From positions 1 through 7,392 of the forward strand of contig MEZG01000083.1 in NCBI GenBank assembly GCA_001775965.1: 7,392 nt of DNA, given 5' to 3'. The notes under the pieces are model-generated. The model saw nothing but the letters and a program-made list of their open reading frames with translations, did not search any database and was not told where the DNA came from. This stretch comes from Candidatus Bathyarchaeota archaeon RBG_13_60_20. Its GTDB lineage: Archaea > Thermoproteota > Bathyarchaeia > TCS64. A program made the position numbers and the translations under genes. Of the stretch, positions 1-6,154 are shown one piece after another. Each line of letters starts with the position of its first letter. The stretch's first letter is position 1.

Positions 1-159
1 AACGCGGCCGGCGACAGGGCTGGATCCAACTACCAGATATGGGGCTACGGTGACATCGGCTCAGGACTCAAGAACGTGGTGTACGGCATGTACGACGCCA
101 TCGCTGACGGCGTCAGCTGGAACGTCGAGTACCTAGGATTCGTACCCACACCAAGGTAA
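1..159 (+). CDS. C-terminal end of a probable ABC-importer solute-binding protein (partial)
   Basis: The first reading frame is open from base 1 to a TAA at 157-159, giving the last 52 residues of a gene that begins before the window. The piece starts NAAGDRAGSNYQIWGYGD and ends in WNVEYLGFVPTPR. A GDR, then a YxIW strand, then a Trp-containing strand leading to the end resembles the C-terminus of LivK-type (HAAT family) periplasmic or cell-surface binding proteins, which capture amino acids or similar solutes outside the membrane. The LivG/LivF-type ATPase genes downstream support that reading. A BMP/nucleoside-type binding protein is an alternative. The identification rests on a short tail plus context, so the coding call is firm and the product call is moderate. 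Confidence 0.6.
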   Translation, partial: NAAGDRAGSNYQIWGYGDIGSGLKNVVYGMYDAIADGVSWNVEYLGFVPTPR

Positions 160-183
160 AACAATAGCACAATAACAACACCC

Positions 184-199
184 TTTTTTTTCTCCTTTT
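184..199 (+). terminator. T-rich archaeal terminator after the binding-protein gene
   Basis: A run of eight T residues (184-191) is followed by a second run of four (196-199), beginning 25 bases after the TAA of the upstream gene. I see no stable hairpin before it. This is the usual look of intrinsic termination by archaeal RNA polymerase, and it suggests the upstream gene and the ATPase genes are separate transcripts. Confidence 0.6.
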
Positions 200-342
200 C
201 TAATCAAGGCATTAGGTGCATCCATCTTTCCGTTGGGCGGCAGCTCGATGGATTCCCGTACGACTAAAGTATGCCTGGCCGGATGGTATTCGAACATGGT
301 GCGTTATCCAGCAGCTTTTACGCGTTCAACTGGGGAAAGTTT

Positions 343-357
343 GAAAAATTTAATAAA
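343..357 (+). promoter_or_regulatory. BRE/TATA-like promoter for the livG-livF unit
   Basis: An A-rich stretch (GAAAAA, 343-348) is followed by TTTAATAA (349-356), in the order BRE then TATA box. Transcription starting about 26 bases past the centre of the box would begin near 378-383, giving a leader of only about 11-16 bases before the ATG at 394. This placement is the main reason for preferring the 394 start over the upstream in-frame ATG at 271, which lies ahead of the promoter. Confidence 0.55.
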
Positions 358-393
358 CTGTCTCTGCGCGCTATATGGTTAGTTGATGCCGAC

Positions 394-1152
394 ATGTCGG
401 AAATACTGGTAATCGATGACGTTTACAAATACTTCGGCAAGTTCGCGGCGAACGACGGCGTAAGCTTCAACCTCAAGGAGGGTGGCATATACCTTCTGGT
501 GGGTCCCAACGGATGCGGCAAGTCCACGCTGATAAACTGCATCACGGGGATATTCGCCCCTGAGAAGGGTCACATATACTACAGGGACGCTGACATCACT
601 GGCGAGGAGATGTTCAAGATCGCTCGAAGGGGGCTTGTGCGTACGTTCCAGATCGCTTCGCCGTTCCTCAGGCTCACGACCCTTGAGAACATGCTGGTCG
701 CGTTGCCCGAGAATGCTGGCGAGAATATTGCCCTGTCGCTGTTCAAGCCTACATGGATCGACAGCGAGGTGAGCGCCGTTAGGAGGGCCTCCGAGCTTCT
801 CAAGGTGCTGGGTCTTAAGCATGTGTGGAACAAGCCTGCTAACACCCTGAGCGGCGGCGAGCTGAAACTGCTGGAGATCGGACGCGCCCTGATGTCTGGG
901 GCCGAGACCATTCTGTTGGACGAGCCCGTGGGCAGCATCGACCCTGTGCTGTGCCACCAGATATTCAGCCACGTGCTGAGGCTCAGGGACGAGCTGGGCA
1001 TCACGTTCCTGGTCATCGAGCACAGGCTCGAGGTAGCGGCCCAGTACGCGGACCACGTGTTCGCCATGGACAGAGGCAAGCTGGTCGTCGAGGGCACCGC
1101 TGAGGAGGTCTTTGAGGACGAGCGGGTGATAAAGGCGTACCTGGGTGAGTAA
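394..1152 (+). CDS. livG: Branched-chain amino acid-type ABC importer ATPase, LivG-like
   Basis: This 252-residue protein is one of the two cytoplasmic ATPases that power a HAAT-family importer (branched-chain amino acids or related compounds such as amides or urea). Visible motifs are Walker A GPNGCGKST (37-45, Lys43), Q-loop Gln86 in RTFQIA, ABC signature LSGGE (152-156), Walker B ILLDEP (173-178, catalytic Glu177) and switch His210 in VIEH. LivG keeps this His, whereas LivF usually has Gln. The post-Walker B segment is VGSID rather than the common AAGLN. The frame is open upstream to an ATG at 271, but those 41 extra residues match nothing expected, contain the promoter and would lengthen the protein beyond the family norm of about 250. 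livF follows after one base. The transported substrate cannot be read from an ATPase. Confidence 0.88.
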   Translation: MSEILVIDDVYKYFGKFAANDGVSFNLKEGGIYLLVGPNGCGKSTLINCITGIFAPEKGHIYYRDADITGEEMFKIARRGLVRTFQIASPFLRLTTLENMLVALPENAGENIALSLFKPTWIDSEVSAVRRASELLKVLGLKHVWNKPANTLSGGELKLLEIGRALMSGAETILLDEPVGSIDPVLCHQIFSHVLRLRDELGITFLVIEHRLEVAAQYADHVFAMDRGKLVVEGTAEEVFEDERVIKAYLGE

Positions 1153-1153
1153 G

Positions 1154-1909
1154 ATGAGCGGCAAATACATTCTTGAGACGAAGGGCCTGAACGTAGGGTA
1201 CGGCCCCATCCACGTGATCTACGACCTTGACTTCAAGGTTCCTGACGGGGAGGTCACAATCATCGTGGGCCCCAACGGCGTGGGTAAGACGACGCTCCTG
1301 AAGGCCATCATGGGCCTATGCACCGTGTACAGCGGCGAGGTGGTGTTCGGGGGAAAGGTCATCAACAAGTTGCCCCCGTACGAACGGACCAAGATGGGCA
1401 TCGGCTACATGCCCCAGGTGGGAAACATATTCAGCAGGCTCAGCGTGGCCGAGAACCTTAAGATGGCTGCGTACACCCAGACGAACGTGGCGGTCATCCA
1501 AGACAAGATGGAGTTCGTTTTCAACCTGTTCCCCAGGCTTAAGGACTTCATGCCCAGGTCTGCGGGCACCCTGAGCGGAGGCGAGCGCCAGATGCTGGCC
1601 GAGGGCATGGTGCTGATGAGGGACCCCAAGATCATGATGGTGGACGAGCCCACCGCGGGGCTAATGCCTAAGCTGGTGAACGACGTCATGAGGCAGCTGG
1701 AGAAGATGGCAGAGGACACGGGGCTCCCCATCGTGCTCGTGGAGCAACGCGCGAGGCGCGCCCTGGCAGTGGGCGACTGGAGCTACATGATGCGCGGCGG
1801 CAGGTTCACCTACGAGGGCAAGGCGGATGAGCTGCTTAACCACCCGCTGCTGAACGAGATGTACCTGGGCGCAGTCGAGGTCAGGGACCTGAAGACTGTG
1901 AGGGAGTAG
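1154..1909 (+). CDS. livF: Branched-chain amino acid-type ABC importer ATPase, LivF-like
   Basis: This 251-residue partner ATPase forms the nucleotide-binding heterodimer with the LivG-like protein on the inner face of the importer. Motifs are Walker A GPNGVGKTT (39-47, Lys45), signature LSGGE (140-144) and Walker B IMMVDEP (160-166, Glu165) running into TAGLMP, a LivF hallmark. Gln198 in LVEQ stands where most ABC proteins have the switch His, which is also typical of LivF. The next residues read RARRAL where relatives usually have NARRAL. The ATG at 1154 is preferred because GGTGA (1144-1148), inside the end of livG, lies five bases ahead of it. A GTG at 1145 would add three residues but would overlap that site. 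Only one base separates it from the livG stop, so the two are surely co-transcribed and probably translationally coupled. Confidence 0.88.
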   Translation: MSGKYILETKGLNVGYGPIHVIYDLDFKVPDGEVTIIVGPNGVGKTTLLKAIMGLCTVYSGEVVFGGKVINKLPPYERTKMGIGYMPQVGNIFSRLSVAENLKMAAYTQTNVAVIQDKMEFVFNLFPRLKDFMPRSAGTLSGGERQMLAEGMVLMRDPKIMMVDEPTAGLMPKLVNDVMRQLEKMAEDTGLPIVLVEQRARRALAVGDWSYMMRGGRFTYEGKADELLNHPLLNEMYLGAVEVRDLKTVRE

Positions 1910-1911
1910 CC

Positions 1912-1928
1912 TCTCCCCTTTTTTCTTT
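1912..1928 (+). terminator. T-rich archaeal terminator after livF
   Basis: A pyrimidine-rich stretch ends in six T residues (1919-1924), a C, then three more T, starting ten bases past the livF TAG. No hairpin precedes it. It is a plausible archaeal intrinsic terminator closing the livG-livF transcript. Confidence 0.55.
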
Positions 1929-1947
1929 ACTGTGGTTGTATCTTCCG

Positions 1948-1962
1948 CGGAAATTTACTTAT
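1948..1962 (+). promoter_or_regulatory. Possible TATA-like promoter for the 2105 gene
   Basis: CGGAAATTTACTTAT is the AT-rich patch in the 195-base gap that best fits a BRE plus TATA box; TTTACTTA (1954-1961) would place a transcript start near 1984. A second candidate, GTTTAATG (2023-2030), would start near 2053. Either gives a leader of 50-120 bases. I found no tRNA, no convincing C/D-box RNA and no strong long stem in this gap, only a four-pair GGGG/CCCC stem at 1984-1995. Confidence 0.3.
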
Positions 1963-2104
1963 CAATTTTAGCTGTTGTTGGTTGGGGTGGACCCCCTGTT
2001 CTGTATCACGGCTGGAATAATCGTTTAATGCGTTTCGCCCCTGTTCGTGTGATCTGTTTGGGGTCTTCCTTGTCGGTGGGTGACGAGGCTCGGGGTGGGG
2101 CAGG

Positions 2105-2581
2105 TTGAATTTGGGCGCCTTCATGCACGACCTGTTCTTAGCCTACGTGGAGGTGACCTCGTGTATCATACCGGCGGCCAGGTTCAAGGCCCTGGTGGGG
2201 CTCATGAGGGACACCCTCTATAAGGTGTCCAGGGTACCCGTGATGAGCCTCATAAAGATAAACGACCTTGATGGGACCCTGGACGCCTACTGCAGGTTCC
2301 TGGAGGAGGCGGGGGTGGCCGCGAAGGCGACGGCGGCCATGGAGGAGTACGGGCGGTTCAGGTTCAACCTCCGGGACTGCGTCTTCGGGAACAGCTGCAA
2401 GAGGCTGGTGACGGGGGGCTTCCTGTGCCCCTTCGCTGTGTACGCGGGGTTCCTGGCGGAGGAGTCCAGCGGGAGGCGGGTGGGCCTGGAGGCGTGCGAG
2501 AAGACCCTGGTGGGCTCCAGGACGCTGATCCTGATGAGCGGCAAGGGGCTTCCACCCCAGAAGATGAAGCTGCTGACGTAG
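2105..2581 (+). CDS. Cysteine-rich small protein of unknown function, weakly V4R-like
   Basis: I do not recognise this 158-residue protein with confidence. It is soluble, with no signal peptide or membrane segment, and appears mixed alpha/beta. It has six cysteines (20, 63, 92, 98, 108, 131). The second half reads roughly as a Cys-containing strand, a Gly-Gly turn, CPFAVYAGFLAEESSGRR, then an E-x-C segment and a strand. That order recalls V4R (4-vinyl reductase/hydrocarbon-binding, Bet3-related) domains, where a CP-x-GxxxG helix is followed by an E..C..G..C..F strand, but the final C-x-F element is missing, so the likeness is only suggestive. TTG at 2105 is preceded by GGTGGGG (2094-2100); an ATG at 2123 is the other option and would give 152 residues. 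An in-frame TGA at 2081 limits any extension. The aminotransferase gene begins 31 bases downstream. Confidence 0.7.
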   Translation: MNLGAFMHDLFLAYVEVTSCIIPAARFKALVGLMRDTLYKVSRVPVMSLIKINDLDGTLDAYCRFLEEAGVAAKATAAMEEYGRFRFNLRDCVFGNSCKRLVTGGFLCPFAVYAGFLAEESSGRRVGLEACEKTLVGSRTLILMSGKGLPPQKMKLLT

Positions 2582-2612
2582 CCGTAAGGGTATTACGCCG
2601 GGCCGCCCATCA

Positions 2613-3737
2613 TTGTACGTGGACTTTTCAAGTGTTAGAGGAGACTTCCCCGCCCTGGCGGAGTGGACCTACCTTGACAACGCCTTCGTGGGGCTCATGC
2701 CCAGGCAGGTGAGGGAGGGGTACGATGAATACCTGGACCTCTGGTACAGGTTCATGCCGCCCGGCGACAGCACCATCCTCCAGGAGTGGGTGGCCAGGGC
2801 GTCCAGGGTCAGGGGCATGGTGGCAGGGTTCATCCACGTGAAGCCCGAGGAACTGGCGTACACCATGTGCACGGGCTCGGGGCTCAACATCGTCGTCAAC
2901 GGGACCGGGTGGCGGAGGGGCGACAACGCGGTGTTCCCCGAGTGGGAGCACAACCCGCTGGACACCTATACCACCCGACGGCACGGGGTCGAGCCCAGGG
3001 TATGGAGGCCCCGCGGGGGTTCCTTCGAGATTGGCGACCTGGAGAGGCTCGTGGACGATAGGACGAGGCTGATTCAGGTGAGCCACGTGAGCTACGTCAA
3101 CGGGTTCAGGCTGGACCTCGGGGAGGTGTCCAGGGTGGCACACGAGCACGGCGCAAAGGTGCTGGTGGACGCGACCCAGGCCGTGGGGGCCCTCAACGTT
3201 GACTACGTGGGCGACGGCGTGGACTACGTGGCCTTCGCCCCCTACAAGTACCTCATGGGGCCCTCGGGACTAGCCTTCCTCTACGTCAAGAGGGAGAACC
3301 TGGCCGGGTTGACCCCCGACAGGACGGGGTGGAAGAACCAGGTATGGGGCGGCGACAACCCGGAGGAGTCCTCCAGCGCGGAGTCGGCCGACAAGTTCGA
3401 ATACGGGACCCTCCACTTCCAGGGCGTCTACGCCATGGAGCGGTCCATTGAATACCTTGAGCGGCTCGGCATACAGAGAATAGAGAAGCGGAACCTGTCC
3501 CTCGCCAGGCGCATCCACGATGGTTTAACCGAGAAGGGAAAGGAGGTCTGGACCCCGGAGCCCCGGTCCACCATAGTAAGCTACTTCCAGGAGGACGCCA
3601 CCGGGCTGGCCGCGCTGCTCAAGGCCGAGAAGGTGAAGGTGACGGGCCGAAAGGCCCACGGCGACCACATACGGGTCTCCGTCCACTTCTACAACGACGA
3701 GGAGGACGTGGACCGGCTCCTGGGCATGATCCCCTAG
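2613..3737 (+). CDS. Class V PLP-dependent aminotransferase-like enzyme
   Basis: This 374-residue cytoplasmic enzyme is of the class V (NifS/SufS, isopenicillin-N epimerase, kynureninase-like) fold. The N-terminus TYLDNAFVGLMP matches the usual YLNNAATGPLP opening. Asp186 and Gln189 in VLVDATQAVG bind the cofactor ring, and Lys212 in PYKYLMGPSG is the expected Schiff-base lysine. SHVSYVNGFRLDL, KFEYGTLHFQG and HIRVSVHFYN (Arg354, likely substrate carboxylate binder) are further family segments. No Cys lies where desulfurases carry the persulfide Cys, since the loop reads TGRKAHGDH, so desulfurase activity is unlikely; transamination, epimerisation or a lyase reaction remain open. TTG at 2613 is the assigned start and GTG at 2619 is close behind. 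Neither has a clear ribosome site, and later ATGs would remove the conserved N-terminus. Its TAG interlocks with the convergent tspO stop. Confidence 0.85.
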   Translation: MYVDFSSVRGDFPALAEWTYLDNAFVGLMPRQVREGYDEYLDLWYRFMPPGDSTILQEWVARASRVRGMVAGFIHVKPEELAYTMCTGSGLNIVVNGTGWRRGDNAVFPEWEHNPLDTYTTRRHGVEPRVWRPRGGSFEIGDLERLVDDRTRLIQVSHVSYVNGFRLDLGEVSRVAHEHGAKVLVDATQAVGALNVDYVGDGVDYVAFAPYKYLMGPSGLAFLYVKRENLAGLTPDRTGWKNQVWGGDNPEESSSAESADKFEYGTLHFQGVYAMERSIEYLERLGIQRIEKRNLSLARRIHDGLTEKGKEVWTPEPRSTIVSYFQEDATGLAALLKAEKVKVTGRKAHGDHIRVSVHFYNDEEDVDRLLGMIP

Positions 3738-4487
3738 GCTCTCTTCCGCATGAGCTTAACCCCAGCTAGAGCCGCCGCGATCACGGCGGCCCCGATTAAG
3801 GCCGCGTAGGGCACCATGCCCGCGCCCCACTGCTTCACGGCGATGCCAGACAGGGCCCAGACCAGGACCAGGTTGTATGCCACGTCGCCCCTCCAGCCAG
3901 ACGTTGGCCAGGGACAGGGCTGCAGCGACGCCTATCACCAGCAGGGCCCAGTTCACCGCCGCTGACCCATAGCTGGGCCAACCCCACGAGACGAGGAGGG
4001 CCGTGACGTTGGCTATGGGCGCAACAGTGATCCAGCCCAGGTATACGCTGAAGAGCAGGTGGACGTAGAGCCTCACGTCCCTGCCGGGCTCGCCCCTGCC
4101 TATGTCCAGCCGCAGATAGACCATTATCAGGGTGCCCAGAAGCCCCATCATGACGAGGACGCTGGGGTGCGCAAGCCTTCAGTGCCACAGGAATATCCAT
4201 GCCGAGTTGAGGACGCAGCTCAGGAAGAACAGCCAGCCGATCTCACCGATGAACCCGCTGTCCCTCTGGGCGGGCCGCGCCTGGTAGACTGTGAAGCCCA
4301 GGAGTATGAGGTAGATGACGCCCCAGATGCCAAACACGTAGCCGGCGGGGACGAAGAGGTTGGGGTAGCTGTCGCTGAGCTGGGCGGTGGTCACCCCGTT
4401 AAGGGGAAGGGCGTTGGCCAACGCGTTTACCGTTATAACCGCTACGAACCCGACGACGTTGGCTGCCTGAAGCGTCCTTCTATCCAT
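3734..4487 (-). pseudogene. TspO/MBR-type tryptophan-rich sensory membrane protein, interrupted by a stop and a frameshift
   Basis: Read with two repairs, this gives about 250 residues with eight likely membrane helices and 11 tryptophans. It matches the long TspO/MBR tryptophan-rich sensory family: NALANALPLNGVTT, then LFVPAGYVFGIWGVIYL, WIFLWH, YLGWITVAPIANVTALL and DVAYNLVLVWALSGIAVKQW. Relatives are membrane proteins linked to tetrapyrrole binding or stress sensing. Lesion 1 is an in-frame TGA at 4181-4179 (codon 103), right after WIFLWH; the same frame then resumes with SVLVMMGLLGTL. Lesion 2 is one extra G in the minus-strand run GGGG (plus 3888-3891, near codon 199). Dropping it joins LANVWLEG to DVAYNLVLVW and restores the natural end LMRKRA plus TAG. 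The gene is otherwise undecayed, so recent inactivation or assembly error are both possible. The ATG at 4487 has a TATA-like box about 26 bases upstream. Confidence 0.8.
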
Positions 4488-4507
4488 GTTCCCCGTAGGG
4501 AGCCGAG

Positions 4508-4518
4508 GAAAATAACCC
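4508..4518 (-). promoter_or_regulatory. Possible leaderless promoter for the tspO-like gene
   Basis: On the minus strand GGGTTATTTTC is centred about 26 bases before the ATG at 4487, the distance expected for a transcript that starts on or next to the start codon. No ribosome-binding site is visible in between. The match to a TATA box is fair rather than strong. Confidence 0.35.
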
Positions 4519-4565
4519 TGCCGGATTATCCGTGCAACAACCGTTAAAACTTGCACGTATGTTTA

Positions 4566-4580
4566 ACAAAAACATTAAAG
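4566..4580 (+). promoter_or_regulatory. BRE/TATA-like promoter for guaA
   Basis: An A-rich element followed by CATTAAAG (4573-4580) lies about 27 bases ahead of the ATG at 4604, so the transcript may be leaderless. A neighbouring GTTTAACAAA (4561-4570) is a second candidate that would give a leader of about 15 bases. Both sit inside the reading frame that would be used by the upstream GTG (4532) or ATG (4559) starts, which argues for the 4604 start. Confidence 0.45.
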
Positions 4581-4603
4581 CATGGGTTGACGCCAAGCAT
4601 AAC

Positions 4604-6154
4604 ATGACTCCCCAGAGCACACCCGACGGCATCGCCATCCTCGACTTCGGGGGCCAGTACTGCCACCTCATAGCCCGCAGGGTCCGGGAGATGAACGTCT
4701 ACACCGAGATACTACCCAGCGACGCCAAGGCCGACGAGATCAGGGCCCTGGGCGCCGTGATGAACGTCAAGGGCATAATATTCTCCGGGAGCCCCAGCAG
4801 CGTAAAGGCCCGGGGCGCGCTGACCCTGGACCCCGCCATACTGGAGCTGGGCGTCCCGGTGCTAGGCCTGTGCTACGGGCTCCAGCTCCTCGCAGACATG
4901 CACGGGGGCGAGCTGGTGAAGGCCAGGGAGTACGGCGTCACCGAGGCCTACATTGACGAGCCCGTCGGGGTATTAGAGGGCCTGGAGGCTTGCGAGCAGG
5001 TCTGGATGAGCCACGGCGACACGGTGTCCCGGGCACCCCACGGGTTCGAGGTGCTCGCCCATACGGACAGGGCTCCCGTGGCGGCCATGCGGCATGCCTT
5101 GAAGCCCATCTATGGGCTCCAGTGGCACCCCGAGGTGGTCCACACGGAGCATGGGGCCGAGATGCTAAGGAACTTCGTCTTCAACGTCTGCGGGTGTCAG
5201 CCCAACTGGCGTCCCCTGGATAAGGTGGAGGAGGCCATCAAGGATATCGGGTCCAGGGTGGGCGGCGGCAAGGCGATCATCGCCCTCAGCGGTGGCGTGG
5301 ACAGCAGCGTTGCCGCGGCCCTGGCCGGGATGGCCCTGGGGAGAAGGCTCGTAGCCGTCCACGTTGATAACGGGTTCATGAGGATGAACGAGTCCGAGGG
5401 CGTCGAGGAGGCGTTCAGGGGTAGGGGCGTCAACCTCGTCGTGGTCCGCGCGAGGGACCGCTTCATGGGGAGGCTCCTCGGGGTCACGGACCCGGAGGAG
5501 AAGCGCAGGATCATAGGCGAGGAGTTCATACGGGTCTTCGAGGACGAGGCCCGGAAGGTGGGCGCTGAGTACCTCATCCAGGGCACCATCTACCCGGACA
5601 GGATCGAGTCCGGCATAACACGCAACAGCGACACCATCAAGACCCACCACAACGTGGGGGGCCTCCCCCTCAAGATGGAGTTCAGGGCCGTCGTTGACCC
5701 CCTCCAGGACCTCTACAAGGACGAGGTCAGGGCCCTCGGGGAGCGGCTGGGGCTGCCCCGTGAGCTGGTGTGGAGGCAGCCCTTCCCGGGCCCCGGCCTC
5801 GCCGTCCGAGTCATGGGCTCCGTGACTGAGGAGAAGCTGGAGGTGCTCAGACGGGCGGACGCGATAGTTGTGGAGGAGGTGGAGAGGCACCCGTTCAAGG
5901 ACAGGCTTTGGCAGTACTTCGCCGTCCTGACAGACACCAAGAGCACGGGCGTCAAGGGCGACGAGCGCGCCTACGGCTGGACGGTGGCGGTCCGGATGGT
6001 GGAGAGCGTGGACGCCATGACCGCCAGCTTCAGCAAGGCGCCGTGGGAGGTTCTGGAGCGCATCAGCAGCAGGATCGGCAACGAGATACCCGGCGTGACC
6101 CGCGTCGTCTACGACGTAACCCATAAACCCCCCAGCACAATAGAGTGGGAGTAG
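4604..6154 (+). CDS. guaA: GMP synthase (glutamine-hydrolysing), single-chain
   Basis: GuaA converts XMP, ATP and glutamine to GMP in the last step of guanine nucleotide synthesis. This 516-residue protein carries both functions. The N-terminal class I glutaminase (about 9-200) has ILDFGGQYCHLIARRVRE, nucleophile Cys90 in GLCYGLQLLA, and His175 with Glu177 in QWHPEV. The ATP pyrophosphatase domain has the PP-loop SGGVDSS (229-235), then HVDNGFMR and GTIYPDRIES. The C-terminal dimerisation domain has HHNVGGLP, PFPGPGLAVRV and the usual end PPSTIEWE. Oddly, the oxyanion-side motif is SGSPSS where most GuaA have SGGPxS. Many archaea split the two halves into separate genes, so a fused gene is informative about lineage. 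The frame opens at GTG 4532, but 4604 fits the family N-terminus and the promoter. Archease follows with no gap. Confidence 0.95.
   Translation: MTPQSTPDGIAILDFGGQYCHLIARRVREMNVYTEILPSDAKADEIRALGAVMNVKGIIFSGSPSSVKARGALTLDPAILELGVPVLGLCYGLQLLADMHGGELVKAREYGVTEAYIDEPVGVLEGLEACEQVWMSHGDTVSRAPHGFEVLAHTDRAPVAAMRHALKPIYGLQWHPEVVHTEHGAEMLRNFVFNVCGCQPNWRPLDKVEEAIKDIGSRVGGGKAIIALSGGVDSSVAAALAGMALGRRLVAVHVDNGFMRMNESEGVEEAFRGRGVNLVVVRARDRFMGRLLGVTDPEEKRRIIGEEFIRVFEDEARKVGAEYLIQGTIYPDRIESGITRNSDTIKTHHNVGGLPLKMEFRAVVDPLQDLYKDEVRALGERLGLPRELVWRQPFPGPGLAVRVMGSVTEEKLEVLRRADAIVVEEVERHPFKDRLWQYFAVLTDTKSTGVKGDERAYGWTVAVRMVESVDAMTASFSKAPWEVLERISSRIGNEIPGVTRVVYDVTHKPPSTIEWE

Noticed and set aside
271..393. A 41-residue N-terminal extension of the LivG-like protein from ATG 271
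   Set aside because: It includes the promoter-like element at 343-357, matches nothing expected for LivG, and the 394 start gives the normal family length.
379..1209. Open frame of 276 residues on the minus strand opposite livG
   Set aside because: It is the antisense of a gene with all ABC ATPase motifs; no family features or start signals of its own are visible.
1910..2104. A small RNA gene in the gap before the 2105 gene
   Set aside because: No cloverleaf, no paired RTGATGA and CTGA boxes and no long stem were found; the short GGGG/CCCC stem is too weak to call.
2628..3149. Open frame of 173 residues on the minus strand opposite the aminotransferase
   Set aside because: Its composition is dominated by Pro, His, Val and Gly and it mirrors a clear PLP enzyme gene.
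4179..4181. Selenocysteine at the tspO TGA
   Set aside because: The family is not known to use selenocysteine, the position is aromatic in relatives, and no SECIS-like stem stands out nearby.
4059..4547. Open frame of 162 residues on the plus strand opposite the tspO-like gene
   Set aside because: It is acidic and unstructured-looking, without family features; the minus strand shows eight membrane helices and conserved motifs across the same bases.
5165..6124. Long open frame of 319 residues on the minus strand opposite guaA
   Set aside because: It lies fully inside an unmistakable guaA, has a low-complexity composition rich in His, Pro, Leu and Asp, and is the kind of shadow frame GC-rich genes produce.
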